Below, one piece after another: positions 10,796 to 20,635 of a stretch of DNA of 64,000 bases. Both the position numbers and the translations under genes were made by a program. The stretch is from Labia minor (lineage: Eukaryota > Arthropoda > Insecta > Dermaptera > Spongiphoridae). Each line of letters begins with the position of its first letter. Position 1 is the first letter of the stretch. Below the pieces are notes generated by a model. It saw nothing but the letters and a program-made list of their open reading frames with translations, was not told the origin of the DNA and did no database searches. The DNA lies in the NCBI GenBank assembly GCA_963082975.1, contig OY720344.1, positions 69,778,546 to 69,842,545 on the forward strand. Direction: 5' to 3'.

Positions 10796-11971
10796 AAACT
10801 TTGTATAGAATTGCTCACATAAATAAAATTTACACAATTTTTAAGTTAACAATAATAATGTTATTTTTATTTATAATTTCAACCCTTTTTGCACCCGTTT
10901 TTTTAAAAACTTTTTATAGAATTGCTCACATAAATAAAATTTACACAATTTTTAAGTTAACAATAATAATGTTATTTTTATTTATAATTTCAACCCTTTT
11001 TGCACCCGTTTTTTTAAAAACTTTTTATAGAATTGCTCACATAAATAAAATTTACACAATTTTTAAGTTAACAATAATAATGTTATTTTTATTTACAATT
11101 TTAACTCTTTTTGCACCCATTTTTTTAAAAACTTTTTATAGAATTGCTCACATAAATAAAATTTACACAATTTTTAAGTTAACAATAATAATGTTATTTT
11201 TATTTACAATTTTAACTCTTTTTGCACCCGTTTTTTTAAAAACTTTTTATAGAATTGCTCACATAAATAAAATTTACACAATTTTTAAGTTAACAATAAT
11301 AATGTTATTTTTATTTACAATTTTAACTCTTTTTGCACCCGTTTTTTTAAAAACTTTTTATAGAATTGCTCACATAAATAAAATTTACACAATTTTTAAG
11401 TTAACAATAATAATGTTATTTTTATTTACAATTTTAACTCTTTTTGCACCCGTTTTTTTAAAAACTTTTTATAGAATTGCTCACATAAATAAAATTTACA
11501 CAATTTTTAAGTTAACAATAATAATGTTATTTTTATTTACAATTTTAACTCTTTTTGCACCCGTTTTTTTAAAAACTTTTTATAGAATTGCTCACATAAA
11601 TAAAATTTACACAATTTTTAAGTTAACAATAATAATGTTATTTTTATTTACAATTTTAACTCTTTTTGCACCCGTTTTTTTAAAAACTTTTTATAGAATT
11701 GCTCACATAAATAAAATTTACACAATTTTTAAGTTAACAATAATAATGTTATTTTTATTTACAATTTTAACTCTTTTTGCACCCGTTTTTTTAAAAACTT
11801 TTTATAGAATTGCTCACATAAATAAAATTTACACAATTTTTAAGTTAACAATAATAATGTTATTTTTATTTACAATTTTAACTCTTTTTGCACCCGTTTT
11901 TTTAAAAACTTTTTATAGAATTGCTCACATAAATAAAATTTACACAATTTTTAAGTTAACAATAATAATGT
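10796..11971 (+). repeat. 111-bp minisatellite, about 10.5 copies
   Basis: A unit containing TATAGAATTGCTCACATAAA is repeated about 10.5 times head to tail with near identity. The first two units carry TTTATAATTTCAACCC where later ones have TTTACAATTTTAACTC, and unit 3 has one further change (CACCCATTT). Because 111 is a multiple of three and the unit has no stop in one frame, an artificial 390-residue hydrophobic reading frame (10801-11973) runs through the array. I regard it as a by-product, not a gene: it is low complexity, has no flanking coding sequence and starts inside the repeat. Confidence 0.9.
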
Positions 11972-12280
11972 GATCGAGAAATATATTTGACAAAAATGTT
12001 GATGATTTTGCTTGAAGATATATCCTTCTTACATATCAATCTGTTACACATTTTAATAAAATGTAGTAACATTTCTTTATGTAAAAGAATGCTACATCTT
12101 TTTGCGAAATCATCACCATGCAATGGACAAAAGTCTGTGGGGAAGAAAGGATCTGAAATGGAAGGAGAAGAGAGGATATTTGTGAGATGGATGATGCTAG
12201 GGATAATACGGTAAAATTTGTCCATCTCTTCGGAAATTAGTTTTATGAAATTATTTGAGGGATATTTTGACAAACATCCC
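11956..12280 (-). other. Downstream of the THAP model: open but unassigned sequence
   Basis: A frame on the minus strand stays open from 12438 to 11956 (motif YPSNNFIKLISEEMDKFYRII). It overlaps the last THAP exon in another frame and may be a frameshifted continuation of that gene. I cannot match it to a P-element transposase core, and it runs into the minisatellite. Confidence 0.3.
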
Positions 12281-13933
12281 TCATATTGCCGGGATTCTGT
12301 TAATTGATGAATGGAAATTTTTAAGGATGGATAAAATAAAAGTTGAGAGAGGAGCAGGGAGATTATGGATATCATTAATATTTTTAAATGATTTAGGGAA
12401 AAGGTCACATTCTTTTGCTTCCTTACATTTTCTAGCAATTATATTCTTCCTCACTCTATTTTGCTTCAATAGTCGCTTGACCTCGGTGAGCCTTTGGTAC
12501 AATCTTTTCTTCCTGGGAGATAAATATTTTATCCTTGAAGAATTCAGATGGTGTAGGCGTATGTCCCGCTGAACACCTGCAATAATTAATTAAGTTTAAA
12601 AAAAAATTCCAAATAATTAATACAGAAAAGCCTAAGCAAAATAAAAATTTATTTTAAATCATTATAAAAAATCTATTTAATTGTAATTGTACAGAAGACG
12701 GGCAAAAGGAGGTAGGTGTTTGAAACTTACTTTGAGGTGTTCCTTGAATGATTCTGAACAACTTTATATGCAACTTTTTTTATGATCTCTTTTAGTTTAA
12801 TTAATAAAAATTAATTAATTAATCAGTGTATTCTCCTATAAGAATGCACTGTGGATGACATGTTGACTGTTTTCTCTTTTTTATCTTTAGGTGGCAGCAC
12901 CTAGACACACTATCAGTTTTTAAATTCGGTTTATTTTATTTTATTTTAGAAAATATAAACTCCCAAAAAGCGTTTAAATAACTTTGGTATGAATAAAACT
13001 ATTTCTAAAAAACCGAAAAAGTCTTTAAATAACTTTAGTATGGATAAAAATATTTCTAAAATAAAATAAACCAAATTTTCCTAATTAATTTTACAATCAA
13101 GAACCCTTTAATGCGTAAATAATTAATTATAGTGTTATATATTTATAAAGAAACGCCAAAAGAATGCTGGGTGTTAATTACAATTTACAATTTACCATAT
13201 ATATAGCATATAAAGTTGTTCAGAATCATTCAAGGAACACCTCAAAGTAAGTTTCAAACACCTACCTCCTTTTGCCCGTCTTCTGTACAATTACCAAAGT
13301 TAGTAAAAGATTAATGAATTTTATTAAAAAATATAATACATACTTCTCACAGGGCTGGATTCCTTGCCGGTCAAGCCCAAACAATCTGATAGTGAAATAT
13401 TTGTCGCTAAAAAAAATATTAAAAAATTATTTTCTATTATTATTAAATTATTCATTAGAAAACAAGATTAAATTTAAAAAAAAATGTTACACCAAAGATA
13501 CACATATAAATAATATATATTAAAATTCCAAAAAAATTAAATTGTTCTTAAAACATTATAAATATAATATACACACATGTCCCAGGCGTGGATTGCAAAA
13601 GATTAGCCTACTCTGAGGTCAATCCCAATAACACGTGTTCCTAAAAAAAAATTTAAAAAAATATCAAAAAATTATTTTCTATTATTATTAAATTATTTTT
13701 TAGTAAACAAGAAGATTAAATTTTAAAAGAAAAAATATTACACCTTGGAAAATAGAACAATTGTCCTCGTTCTCCTAAAGGCAGAGAATTTGTAAAACAA
13801 TTCTTCAGAACACACTCGAGAAACTGCAAAATCAAAAATTTATTTATATATACATATATTATATAACTTTTTAATGAAAAATAATAATCAATAATAGTAA
13901 AATTATATTAATTAAACTTACTTTAGAAGCCAT
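12281..13933 (-). pseudogene. THAP-domain gene, multi-exon, probably degenerate
   Basis: Five segments join in phase with GT-AG borders: 13922-13933 (start MASK), 13744-13823, 13266-13406, 12731-12753 and 12281-12576, giving 183 codons plus stop. The N-terminus fits the THAP zinc module: Cys8, Cys13 (C-x4-C), FYFP in place of the usual FHxFP, then Cys50 after 36 residues. The fourth ligand, His in C-x2-H, is Tyr53 (TAT for CAT). The usual Trp is also absent. The C-terminal exon begins near RDIRLHH and has a basic SPRKKRLYQRL coiled-coil-like stretch, as found after THAP domains in P-element-type proteins. Residues 54-72 or so are hydrophobic and may be read-through intron. A second homologue of exon 3 lies at about 13570-13640 with a stop. 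The model is inferred; expression is unknown. Confidence 0.45.
12680..13300. repeat. Inverted repeat (about 90-bp arms) carrying THAP exons
   Basis: 12680-12772 and 13207-13298 are near-perfect reverse complements, 435 bp apart. Each arm holds both small exons on opposite strands: AAGACGGGCAAAAGGAG and AATCATTCAAGGAACACC. The spacer contains a short imperfect tandem repeat (about 12960-13075, AAATAACTTTGGTATG-like). Confidence 0.85.
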
Positions 13934-15313
13934 ATTGCACGCAATTGGACGGCGTCAGGTCATGTATGGATGCCAGAGATATTTAAAATGGTCAACATGG
14001 TGAATGAGATGCTTCAGCTTGAGGATAAATGTTTTCGGCAGTTTTCGGATAACCGAATCAAACCGAATTAAAATTAGTGCCAGCAGCGCCTCTAGTTGTG
14101 CACTAATTGTCCCACTGGAAAAATGACCGTCATAGAGCTGTCCTAGGCCTGCTTTGTACTTAATATACTGATGTAAATCGAAATTCTTAATTGTTGTCCT
14201 TCGATAAATAAGATTGTATAATTCTATAAATTATAGTAAAATGGTTTCTTTTACATAAATACACTGTTAGGATGAATAATATTATTATTGTTACTGGTAT
14301 AATAATTTTGTGCTAATTGACATGTTCTGTCCTCTTGCGGATCATATAAGAAATATCTCTCCAAGAAGTATTTTATCATATATTCTATACTTATCATTAA
14401 GTGAGAAATTTTTGTTATTGGTTTTGTTTAAATTCAGATTTAACTGTATTTAATATAAATATTATTATTAGTATTTTATAAATAAATATTGATGTTGAAA
14501 AAAGTGATTCATATGATAATGACTTTTCGATCTATGTAAATTAAATATGAATTGTAGAGAATATTTTAAGGGAATTTTACATATGTTAAAGAAATAATGA
14601 TTTTCATTACTTTTGAATTCTTGTATCTCACTTTTGAGAATTGTTTTTGATGTAAATAAAAACATAGGATAAAATTTATCAAATATAAATGAATTGCAAT
14701 TATTATTATTATTATTATTAAGATGACCATTTTTTGAAAATACCAAGTCAGGACATTTTTTTTAGAGACAAATTGAAAACATTTTGAAAAAAGTACAAAA
14801 TTCTCTAAATATTTCAAAAAAGGAGGACGGTTGGTCACCTTATTATTATTATTAAGGTCTTATGTTAGAAAAGAAAATTTCTGATAGAATAAGATTTTTT
14901 GCTAATTTTGTTGATTAACGAAAATATATTAAATATAATAATTTTATTTTTTAACTCTAAAATTTATAAAATAATAATTTACGAAACGAATGGAAATTAT
15001 TGAATTATTACATTTCTCTTTACTTAATATATTAAATTAATAAATTTAATGAAACAAAAGCATCATGTATTTAATCAATCTAATCTAATCGAATAATTAA
15101 ACAAATTTGATAATTTATTGATATTACAAAGAGTTGTGGATAAATATTGTAATTTTACTTGTAATTATTTTTTATATTTACAAAATTTGTAAAACTTCAT
15201 TTGGGAAGAATAACTTTTCGTATAATCTTTATAGTAATATTTCTCTGCACGTGGGGGATTATGCAATCATAGTCTTCTATCTTCTTTTCTCTTATATTAG
15301 AATAGAATATTGT
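13934..15313. other. AT-rich spacer
   Basis: The first 200 bases are the presumed 5' flank of the THAP model and contain TTCGGCAGTTTTCGGATAAC. Beyond that there is only AT-rich sequence with ATT runs at about 14700-14720 and 14843-14853. No gene is supported. Confidence 0.5.
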
Positions 15314-15424
15314 ATAAAGTAGAGAGAATGCTAATATGAGACACTAACACATAAAGTAGAGAGAATGCTAATATGAGACACTAACACATAAAGTAGAGAG
15401 AATGCTAATATGAGACACTAACAC
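15314..15424 (+). repeat. 37-bp tandem repeat, three exact copies
   Basis: The unit begins ATAAAGTAGAGAGAATGC and ends GACACTAACAC; three identical copies follow head to tail (15314-15350, 15351-15387, 15388-15424). Confidence 0.95.
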
Positions 15425-15910
15425 ATATCCATTTGGAAAAAGACACCAAGTACTTGAAATATAACTTTGACACTATACTCCAGATAATTATCTCTATAAT
15501 TTTTAGATAATACCTTTTTATATTTTTATCTTATCATTTTATTGTCATTTTTTTAATAATAAAACGTATATAGGTAATTATCGGATTTTAGTGAATAGAA
15601 ATACCTTCCAATTACAATTGCAAATAAAAGTCAATTTGAAGCTTCAATTACGCGTACTAAGCTTTAAGAAAAGTCAGCATTCTCTTCTGTTTATAAATTA
15701 AATATAAATCTTGCAAATATTCATTTTCATATTTATATTCCTAGACAAGATATTAATAATAGTTCCCATTATAAATTATTTTTAAAATTTATGTTTGTAT
15801 TCTTTGTCAATTGTTATCATTACTCTTTTGATTGTTTATATTGAAAGTTTTAATTTAAATAAACATAATTCGATTTATTCACTTGTGTATGGCTTTTAAT
15901 TTAAGTTATA

Positions 15911-16038
15911 CCCAGCCAGAACGTCTAATCGGAGGAGTCTAGATTACGTCTAGAAATATAACAACTGAAAATTGAAATTTCTGGATGTCTATATAGACGT
16001 CTAAATTGATATTTCTAGACGTCGACGTTCTGGCTGGG
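15911..16038. mobile_element. Short MITE with perfect TIRs and TA flanks
   Basis: CCCAGCCAGAACGTC (15911-15925) is the exact reverse complement of the right end (16024-16038), and TA lies outside each end, as for Tc1/mariner targets. The 128-bp interior repeats ACGTCTA and TAGACGT motifs, so most of the element can fold on itself. No coding capacity. Confidence 0.8.
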
Positions 16039-16447
16039 TAATACAAACAAACTACTGAGGTTTTAATTTAGAGATAAATTTAGTTATTTATTTTTAAAAA
16101 AATAATACTAAGAATACTTAATAAGTAATGAAAGTAAAAATTAAAATAATTGACAATTGAATGAATATACCTGCAATGGCTGATACCAAAAATATTTGTT
16201 AGTCATATTTTTATTGAATAATTATATATTTGATAATTATCCTTTAACCAATCGGAGTTACTAATTTTTCAGCTGTTTAAAACTTTTTAGGAGTAATCGC
16301 AATGAATTTAGACGTATATTTATCTATTGGAACTTAGGTCCACATCTACACACCTGAAGATTAAATAAAAAAAATATAAGCTGTGGCCAGGCCAGAACCA
16401 ACCGACGATTTGGAATAAATTAATTTCCAAACAACATTATATATATA

Positions 16448-17000
16448 TGTAGGGTTGGTGGCTTCGATAGTGAAGCAGATGTATTAAAAAATATCGTTTT
16501 TGAAGAAAAAGGTAGCAAAAATAATATCGTTTTGATGAAAAGTATTAGCAAAAAATATATCGTTTTTATTGAAAAGTGTAGCAAAAAATATATGGTTTTT
16601 GTTTAGAAGTATTAGCAAAAAATATATACACAGATAAAATTAAACGTCTTGGAAATCTTCGGTTCTTCGTTCTTCGTATATGTTCTTCTTAACGTCTTGA
16701 ATCACAACTGCTACTGCTGCTACTGGCAACTGGCAAGCTAGCCTGCTTCACGGCTTTTTATACCCGGCTGGCGACATCTAGGCGGAGTGGTGGGGACTCT
16801 CGACAACCAATAGCGTGCTAGGCGCTGAACGAAGAGCCAATAGATGGCCAGCTTATTATAGCCAATCGTAAGCTTCTAAGAGGGGGTAGCGAGGTTTTAA
16901 ATATATGTCCCGGCGCAACAGGAATTTGCTTAGTCGCTCCGAGAACATCTTCGTAGGAAAATAATAAAATAAAATAAATTTCATTTTTTCAGATCCTATA
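16448..17000 (-). repeat. 3' LTR of the gag-only element
   Basis: Direct copy of the 5' LTR. On the minus strand it starts TATAGGATCTG directly after the purine tract and ends CCAACCCTACA. It carries the same TATAAAA box and repeated ATTGG motifs as the partner LTR. Confidence 0.93.
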
Positions 17001-17003
17001 ACT

Positions 17004-17020
17004 CACCCCCTCTTTGGTGA
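17004..17020 (-). other. Polypurine tract of the gag-only element
   Basis: AAAGAGGGGGTGAG on the minus strand lies just before the 3' LTR and about 20 bases after the Gag stop codon. Confidence 0.7.
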
Positions 17021-17035
17021 CATTCGACCCGAATG

Positions 17036-19138
17036 TCAATTCTCGTAGTTGTCATCGGCACCTTCACAACATTCTATCTTGTCTCTCCACTTCACCTTCT
17101 TCCTTTTTCGATATTTATCAATTTCTTTCTTCACACAATGAGCAGGATAAAATAGTTTATTAGATTGCACATCAAATATACTTTTCTTATCATCCATATC
17201 TTGTGATTCGGATAAATTATTTATGTCTGTTTCTAAATCTAAATTCATTATTTCTTTTAATTCACCAACCTCATAAAAATTAAAGTCTTCCTTTTCATTA
17301 TTTACTATACTATTTTCAGTTTTAACTTTACTTGTAGTTCGTATTTTATCAAGATCAAAAATTTTATCATTGGGATCAAAATCTCCACGAATTGTTTTAT
17401 TTTGGTCTTCTGAAGTGCTTTCATCCTTATCAACTTCCATTGATTCACCTTCATTTGATTTATCCTCTTCATTAACTTTACTTTCAGTCTTTTTTTCATT
17501 ATCAGTCTTTGAAGATTCTTTATCTTCATCTTCATTCTTTTCTTCTTTGACTTCCTCTCTTTCAGTCTCATCTTTTTTTTCAATTACTTCTTTCTTTTCT
17601 GGTTCTTTTTTTTCTACCTTCATCTTTTCATTTTCACTCTCTTCTTTCTTCTTCTCTTCAGTAGAGACTTCTTTTTCTTCTTTAACTTCTGGTTTGGTTT
17701 CTTCTGCCTTTTTCACATCTTTTTCCTCTTTAGTTGTTTCTTTTTCTTCTGTAGATTCATTTACTTTAGCTTCTTTCGTATCAATTTTCTCTGTTTTCTC
17801 TTCTTTTGACTTAGTTTCGGATTCTGTTTTTTCTTCTTTTGTCACTTCTTTAGATTTTTTCACTTCATCTGTTTCCATCGAGGTGCTTTCGTCTTTTTCA
17901 TCAGATTCTTCCATTTCTATTTCATTTATATATTCTGTATCTTTATTATTTTTTTGTACATTTTCATCATCATCCTTTAGGCTTTGCTCTTGTTTATCTA
18001 CATTTGTTAAATTTACATTTTCTTTCTTTTTGTCATTAATATTTAATTCTATATTTCCTTCGTTTTGAATATTTGTTTCTAAATTTTCCTCTTGGACTTC
18101 CACATTTGTTATCGAGTCTTCATCCATTTGGATATTCTCTTTTGTTTCTAAGCTTTCTTCATTATTTTGTATATCCTCATTAGATAGTAATTTTTCTTCT
18201 TTTTGTTCATCATCATTTATTTCTAAATTTTCTTTCGTTTGTATTTCTTCGTTTGATGTTAATTTTTCTTCTTTTTGTCCACTGTCATTTGTTTTGAAAT
18301 TTTCTTCCCTTTGAGCATCGTCATTTATTTCTAAATTTTGGATTGATACGAGCTTGTGATTTCTAGTTGTCGGTTTTGTTTCTATTTTATATATTTCTTT
18401 TTTCTTAGTGGGGCAATCAAATGATTTATGTCCAAAATTATTACATTTAAAACATTTGACGCCCCTGTTCTTAGATGGACACTCGTTAGAAAAATGTGAA
18501 GGGTCTCCACAGTTGAAACATCTTGTGGTTTCATTTTTCTTTTCTTGGATATGTTTCTGATTAAAATCTTTTCTTTCAACAGGGTTTCTTCTTATTGATG
18601 CTTCTTTTATAAAGTCGCCCAACATGTTTAGTTTTTGTTGAAGATCTGTTAATGTTTTTGTTCCAACTAGAAACATTTTGCTATGAGGATCTTCGATTCC
18701 ATTGATTATATATTCAATTAATAATTTCGGCTTTATATCACCTTGATTCGCAATCTTTTGCATATGAATAAAATATTCAGTTGCATCTTCGCCTCTTTTC
18801 ATTTTTCTGTTTCCCAATTCTCGATGAATCTCGATTTCGTCGATCTTTGGGGAAAATTCTTTTTTCAGGCTTGTTTTCATATCTCTCCATGTCTTGACAC
18901 CTTTTGTATTTTCGAAATACAATTTTGCAAGTCCTGTGAGACATCTTCTTGCGAGTATCATCGTTTGTCTTTCGTCTAATAAATGGATGTCTGCTTCGTC
19001 TTCTATATCTTGTATCCAGCGGTTAACTGAATATGTTTTAGCACCATCAAATTTCTTTACCAAGTCTTCGATATCTCTTATGTTGACAGCAGAGGGATAT
19101 CTTAATGAACTTGGCGTACTACTTTCAAAGGAAGTCAT
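17036..19138 (-). CDS. gag: Ty3/gypsy-like Gag, 700 aa, with Glu/Lys-rich tail
   Basis: Residues about 30-185 form a retrotransposon Gag capsid-like domain (WIQDIEDEAD, FSPKIDEIEIHRELGNRKMK, EYFIHMQKIA). Two CCHC zinc knuckles follow: C207-C210-H215-C220 and C229-C232-H237-C242, both C-x2-C-x4-H-x4-C. From about 255 to 590 the protein is low complexity and rich in Glu, Lys, Thr and Asn, including loose repeats of the type NEEIQTKENLEIND. The last 110 residues are more complex, ending with a basic KKEIDKYRKRKKVKWRDKIE stretch and an acidic tip. The frame is completely open. Capsid and knuckles imply particle assembly and RNA packaging; the long charged tail is unusual for Gag and its role is unknown. 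The start is the first ATG after the 5' LTR. Confidence 0.9.
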   Translation of the reverse strand: MTSFESSTPSSLRYPSAVNIRDIEDLVKKFDGAKTYSVNRWIQDIEDEADIHLLDERQTMILARRCLTGLAKLYFENTKGVKTWRDMKTSLKKEFSPKIDEIEIHRELGNRKMKRGEDATEYFIHMQKIANQGDIKPKLLIEYIINGIEDPHSKMFLVGTKTLTDLQQKLNMLGDFIKEASIRRNPVERKDFNQKHIQEKKNETTRCFNCGDPSHFSNECPSKNRGVKCFKCNNFGHKSFDCPTKKKEIYKIETKPTTRNHKLVSIQNLEINDDAQREENFKTNDSGQKEEKLTSNEEIQTKENLEINDDEQKEEKLLSNEDIQNNEESLETKENIQMDEDSITNVEVQEENLETNIQNEGNIELNINDKKKENVNLTNVDKQEQSLKDDDENVQKNNKDTEYINEIEMEESDEKDESTSMETDEVKKSKEVTKEEKTESETKSKEEKTEKIDTKEAKVNESTEEKETTKEEKDVKKAEETKPEVKEEKEVSTEEKKKEESENEKMKVEKKEPEKKEVIEKKDETEREEVKEEKNEDEDKESSKTDNEKKTESKVNEEDKSNEGESMEVDKDESTSEDQNKTIRGDFDPNDKIFDLDKIRTTSKVKTENSIVNNEKEDFNFYEVGELKEIMNLDLETDINNLSESQDMDDKKSIFDVQSNKLFYPAHCVKKEIDKYRKRKKVKWRDKIECCEGADDNYEN

Positions 19139-19252
19139 TTTGAAAGGCGTGTGTCTTGTATCTTGAAGACTGGATATTTCCTCGTTTTGGCTCTTGTTTC
19201 TTCGTGGTTACTAGGGGTAATGATTCTTCAATCTCGGACTGAGCCCTCAAAT

Positions 19253-19812
19253 TGTAGGGTTGGTGGCTTCGATAGTGAAGCAGATGTATTAAAAAATATC
19301 GTTTTTGAAGAAAAAGGTAGCAAAAATAATATCGTTTTGATGAAAAGTATTAGCAAAAAATATATCGTTTTTATTGAAAAGTGTAGCAAAAAATATATGG
19401 TTTTTGTTTAGAAGTATTAGCAAAAAATATATACACAGATAAAATTAAACGTCTTGGAAATCTTCGGTTCTTCGTTCTTCGTTCTTCGTATATGTTCTTC
19501 TTAACGTCTTGAATCACAACTGCTACTGCTGCTACTGGCAACTGGCAAGCTAGCCTGCTTCACGGCTTTTTATACCCGGCTGGCGACATCTAGGCGGAGT
19601 GGTGGGGACTCTCGACAACCAATAGCGTGCTAGGCGCTGAACGAAGAGCCAATAGATGGCCAGCTTATTATAGCCAATCGTAAGCTTCTAAGAGGGGGTA
19701 GCGAGGTTTTAAATATATGTCCCGGCGCAACAGGAATTTGCTTAGTCGCTCCGAGAACATCTTCGTAGGAAAATAATAAAATAAAATAAATTTCATTTTT
19801 TCAGATCCTATA
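19253..19812 (-). repeat. 5' LTR of the gag-only element
   Basis: On the minus strand it contains several CCAAT-type motifs (ATTGGCT, CTATTGGTT), then GGGTATAAAAAGCC (TATA box at about 19566-19574), giving an expected transcription start some 30 bases further on. The extra GTTCTTC unit distinguishes it from the 3' LTR. The sequence after its inner end (TTTGAGGGCTCAGTCCG) is the presumed primer-binding region but matches no tRNA 3' end that I recognise. Confidence 0.93.
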
Positions 19813-20635
19813 TATATAAAAAAAAATATTTTAAAACTTAATTAATTTATAATTCGAAATTCTTTCTGATGTTACTTACACTCCAGATTTATCTCCGCCC
19901 GAAGAAAATATATAAAATTTGATTGAATAGAAAATTAAATTATATATGAGGATAAATAATATTTACTTGGAATTTTAATAATTTTAATAATATTTTAATT
20001 TAAAAAAAGGTGGGATTGTATCGAAATTCGTCAATATCTGTTTTAGTTTCAACTAGAAAGATCTCATATAATTCTTTTGATTAATTAAAAGTTATTATAT
20101 TTTATTTTTAAAACATATAATTAGACTAATACTAAACTAGCTATATATATATACACTTCTATTTGTGTTATTCAAAGATAGGATCTAAATATCCCCACAA
20201 TGTTAATGATATTCAATAGAATCAATATAATGACCTCAATGTCGGATGCCAATCAAATTGTTTTTAAATTTGTATTTTTTTCTTCCTAGTTTGTTTTGCC
20301 TTTCAAACGCGTTAATATTTATAGTGTCACATCTCATGTAGTTATAGATTTTCAGAGAAGGAATATATAAGTCGACAAGGATTGCAATCAGGAAGCAGCT
20401 CAATTGGTCAGCTTAGCACACAGACTCTGGTCATTAGCCCGCCATAAAAACCAATTGCTGAAATGAATTCCTCCAGGCTCAGAGAACGTTTAAATTTATT
20501 TTTAAGTTCAAATAGAAGAAACGAATTCATCAAAAATATATACGAAAATTGTTTAAGAATTTATTAAAAAAATTAAAAAATAATTAGTTAAATAATTATC
20601 AATAATAGATTTTAATATCTAAGGAACAAGGGAAA
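19813..20635. other. AT-rich spacer
   Basis: No gene recognised. A patch at about 20385-20470 (GCAGCTCAATTGGTCAGC) looks slightly tRNA-like but lacks a B box. Confidence 0.45.

Larger units (their letters stand above)
16448..19812 (-). mobile_element. Gag-only LTR retrotransposon (young, non-autonomous)
   Basis: Two direct LTRs (16448-17000, 553 bp; 19253-19812, 560 bp) flank a single intact gag frame on the minus strand. The LTRs look identical except for one extra 7-bp GTTCTTC unit in the right copy, so insertion is recent. Order on the minus strand: 5' LTR, 114-nt leader, Gag, 35 nt containing the polypurine tract, 3' LTR. There is no protease, RT, RNase H or integrase, so it must rely on enzymes supplied by another element. 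It sits in a TATATA run. Gag type places it near Ty3/gypsy. Confidence 0.9.

Noticed and set aside
10796..11971. CRISPR-like array
   Set aside because: The repeats are contiguous without spacers, and the genome is eukaryotic.
10801..11973. A 390-residue open frame of repeated hydrophobic units
   Set aside because: It exists only because the 111-bp minisatellite is a multiple of three without stops in one frame; no flanking coding sequence, and codons vary with the DNA repeat.
14468..14838. Two overlapping minus-strand frames around 14.5-14.8 kb
   Set aside because: They are driven by ATT repeats (Asn/Ile runs) and lack any domain.
17370..18068. A 232-residue Ser/Phe-rich frame opposite the Gag tail
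   Set aside because: Mirror image of the Glu/Lys-rich Gag coding sequence on the other strand.
20385..20470. tRNA-like patch (GCAGCTCAATTGGTCAGC)
   Set aside because: Resembles an A box and D-arm, but no B box or acceptor stem follows.
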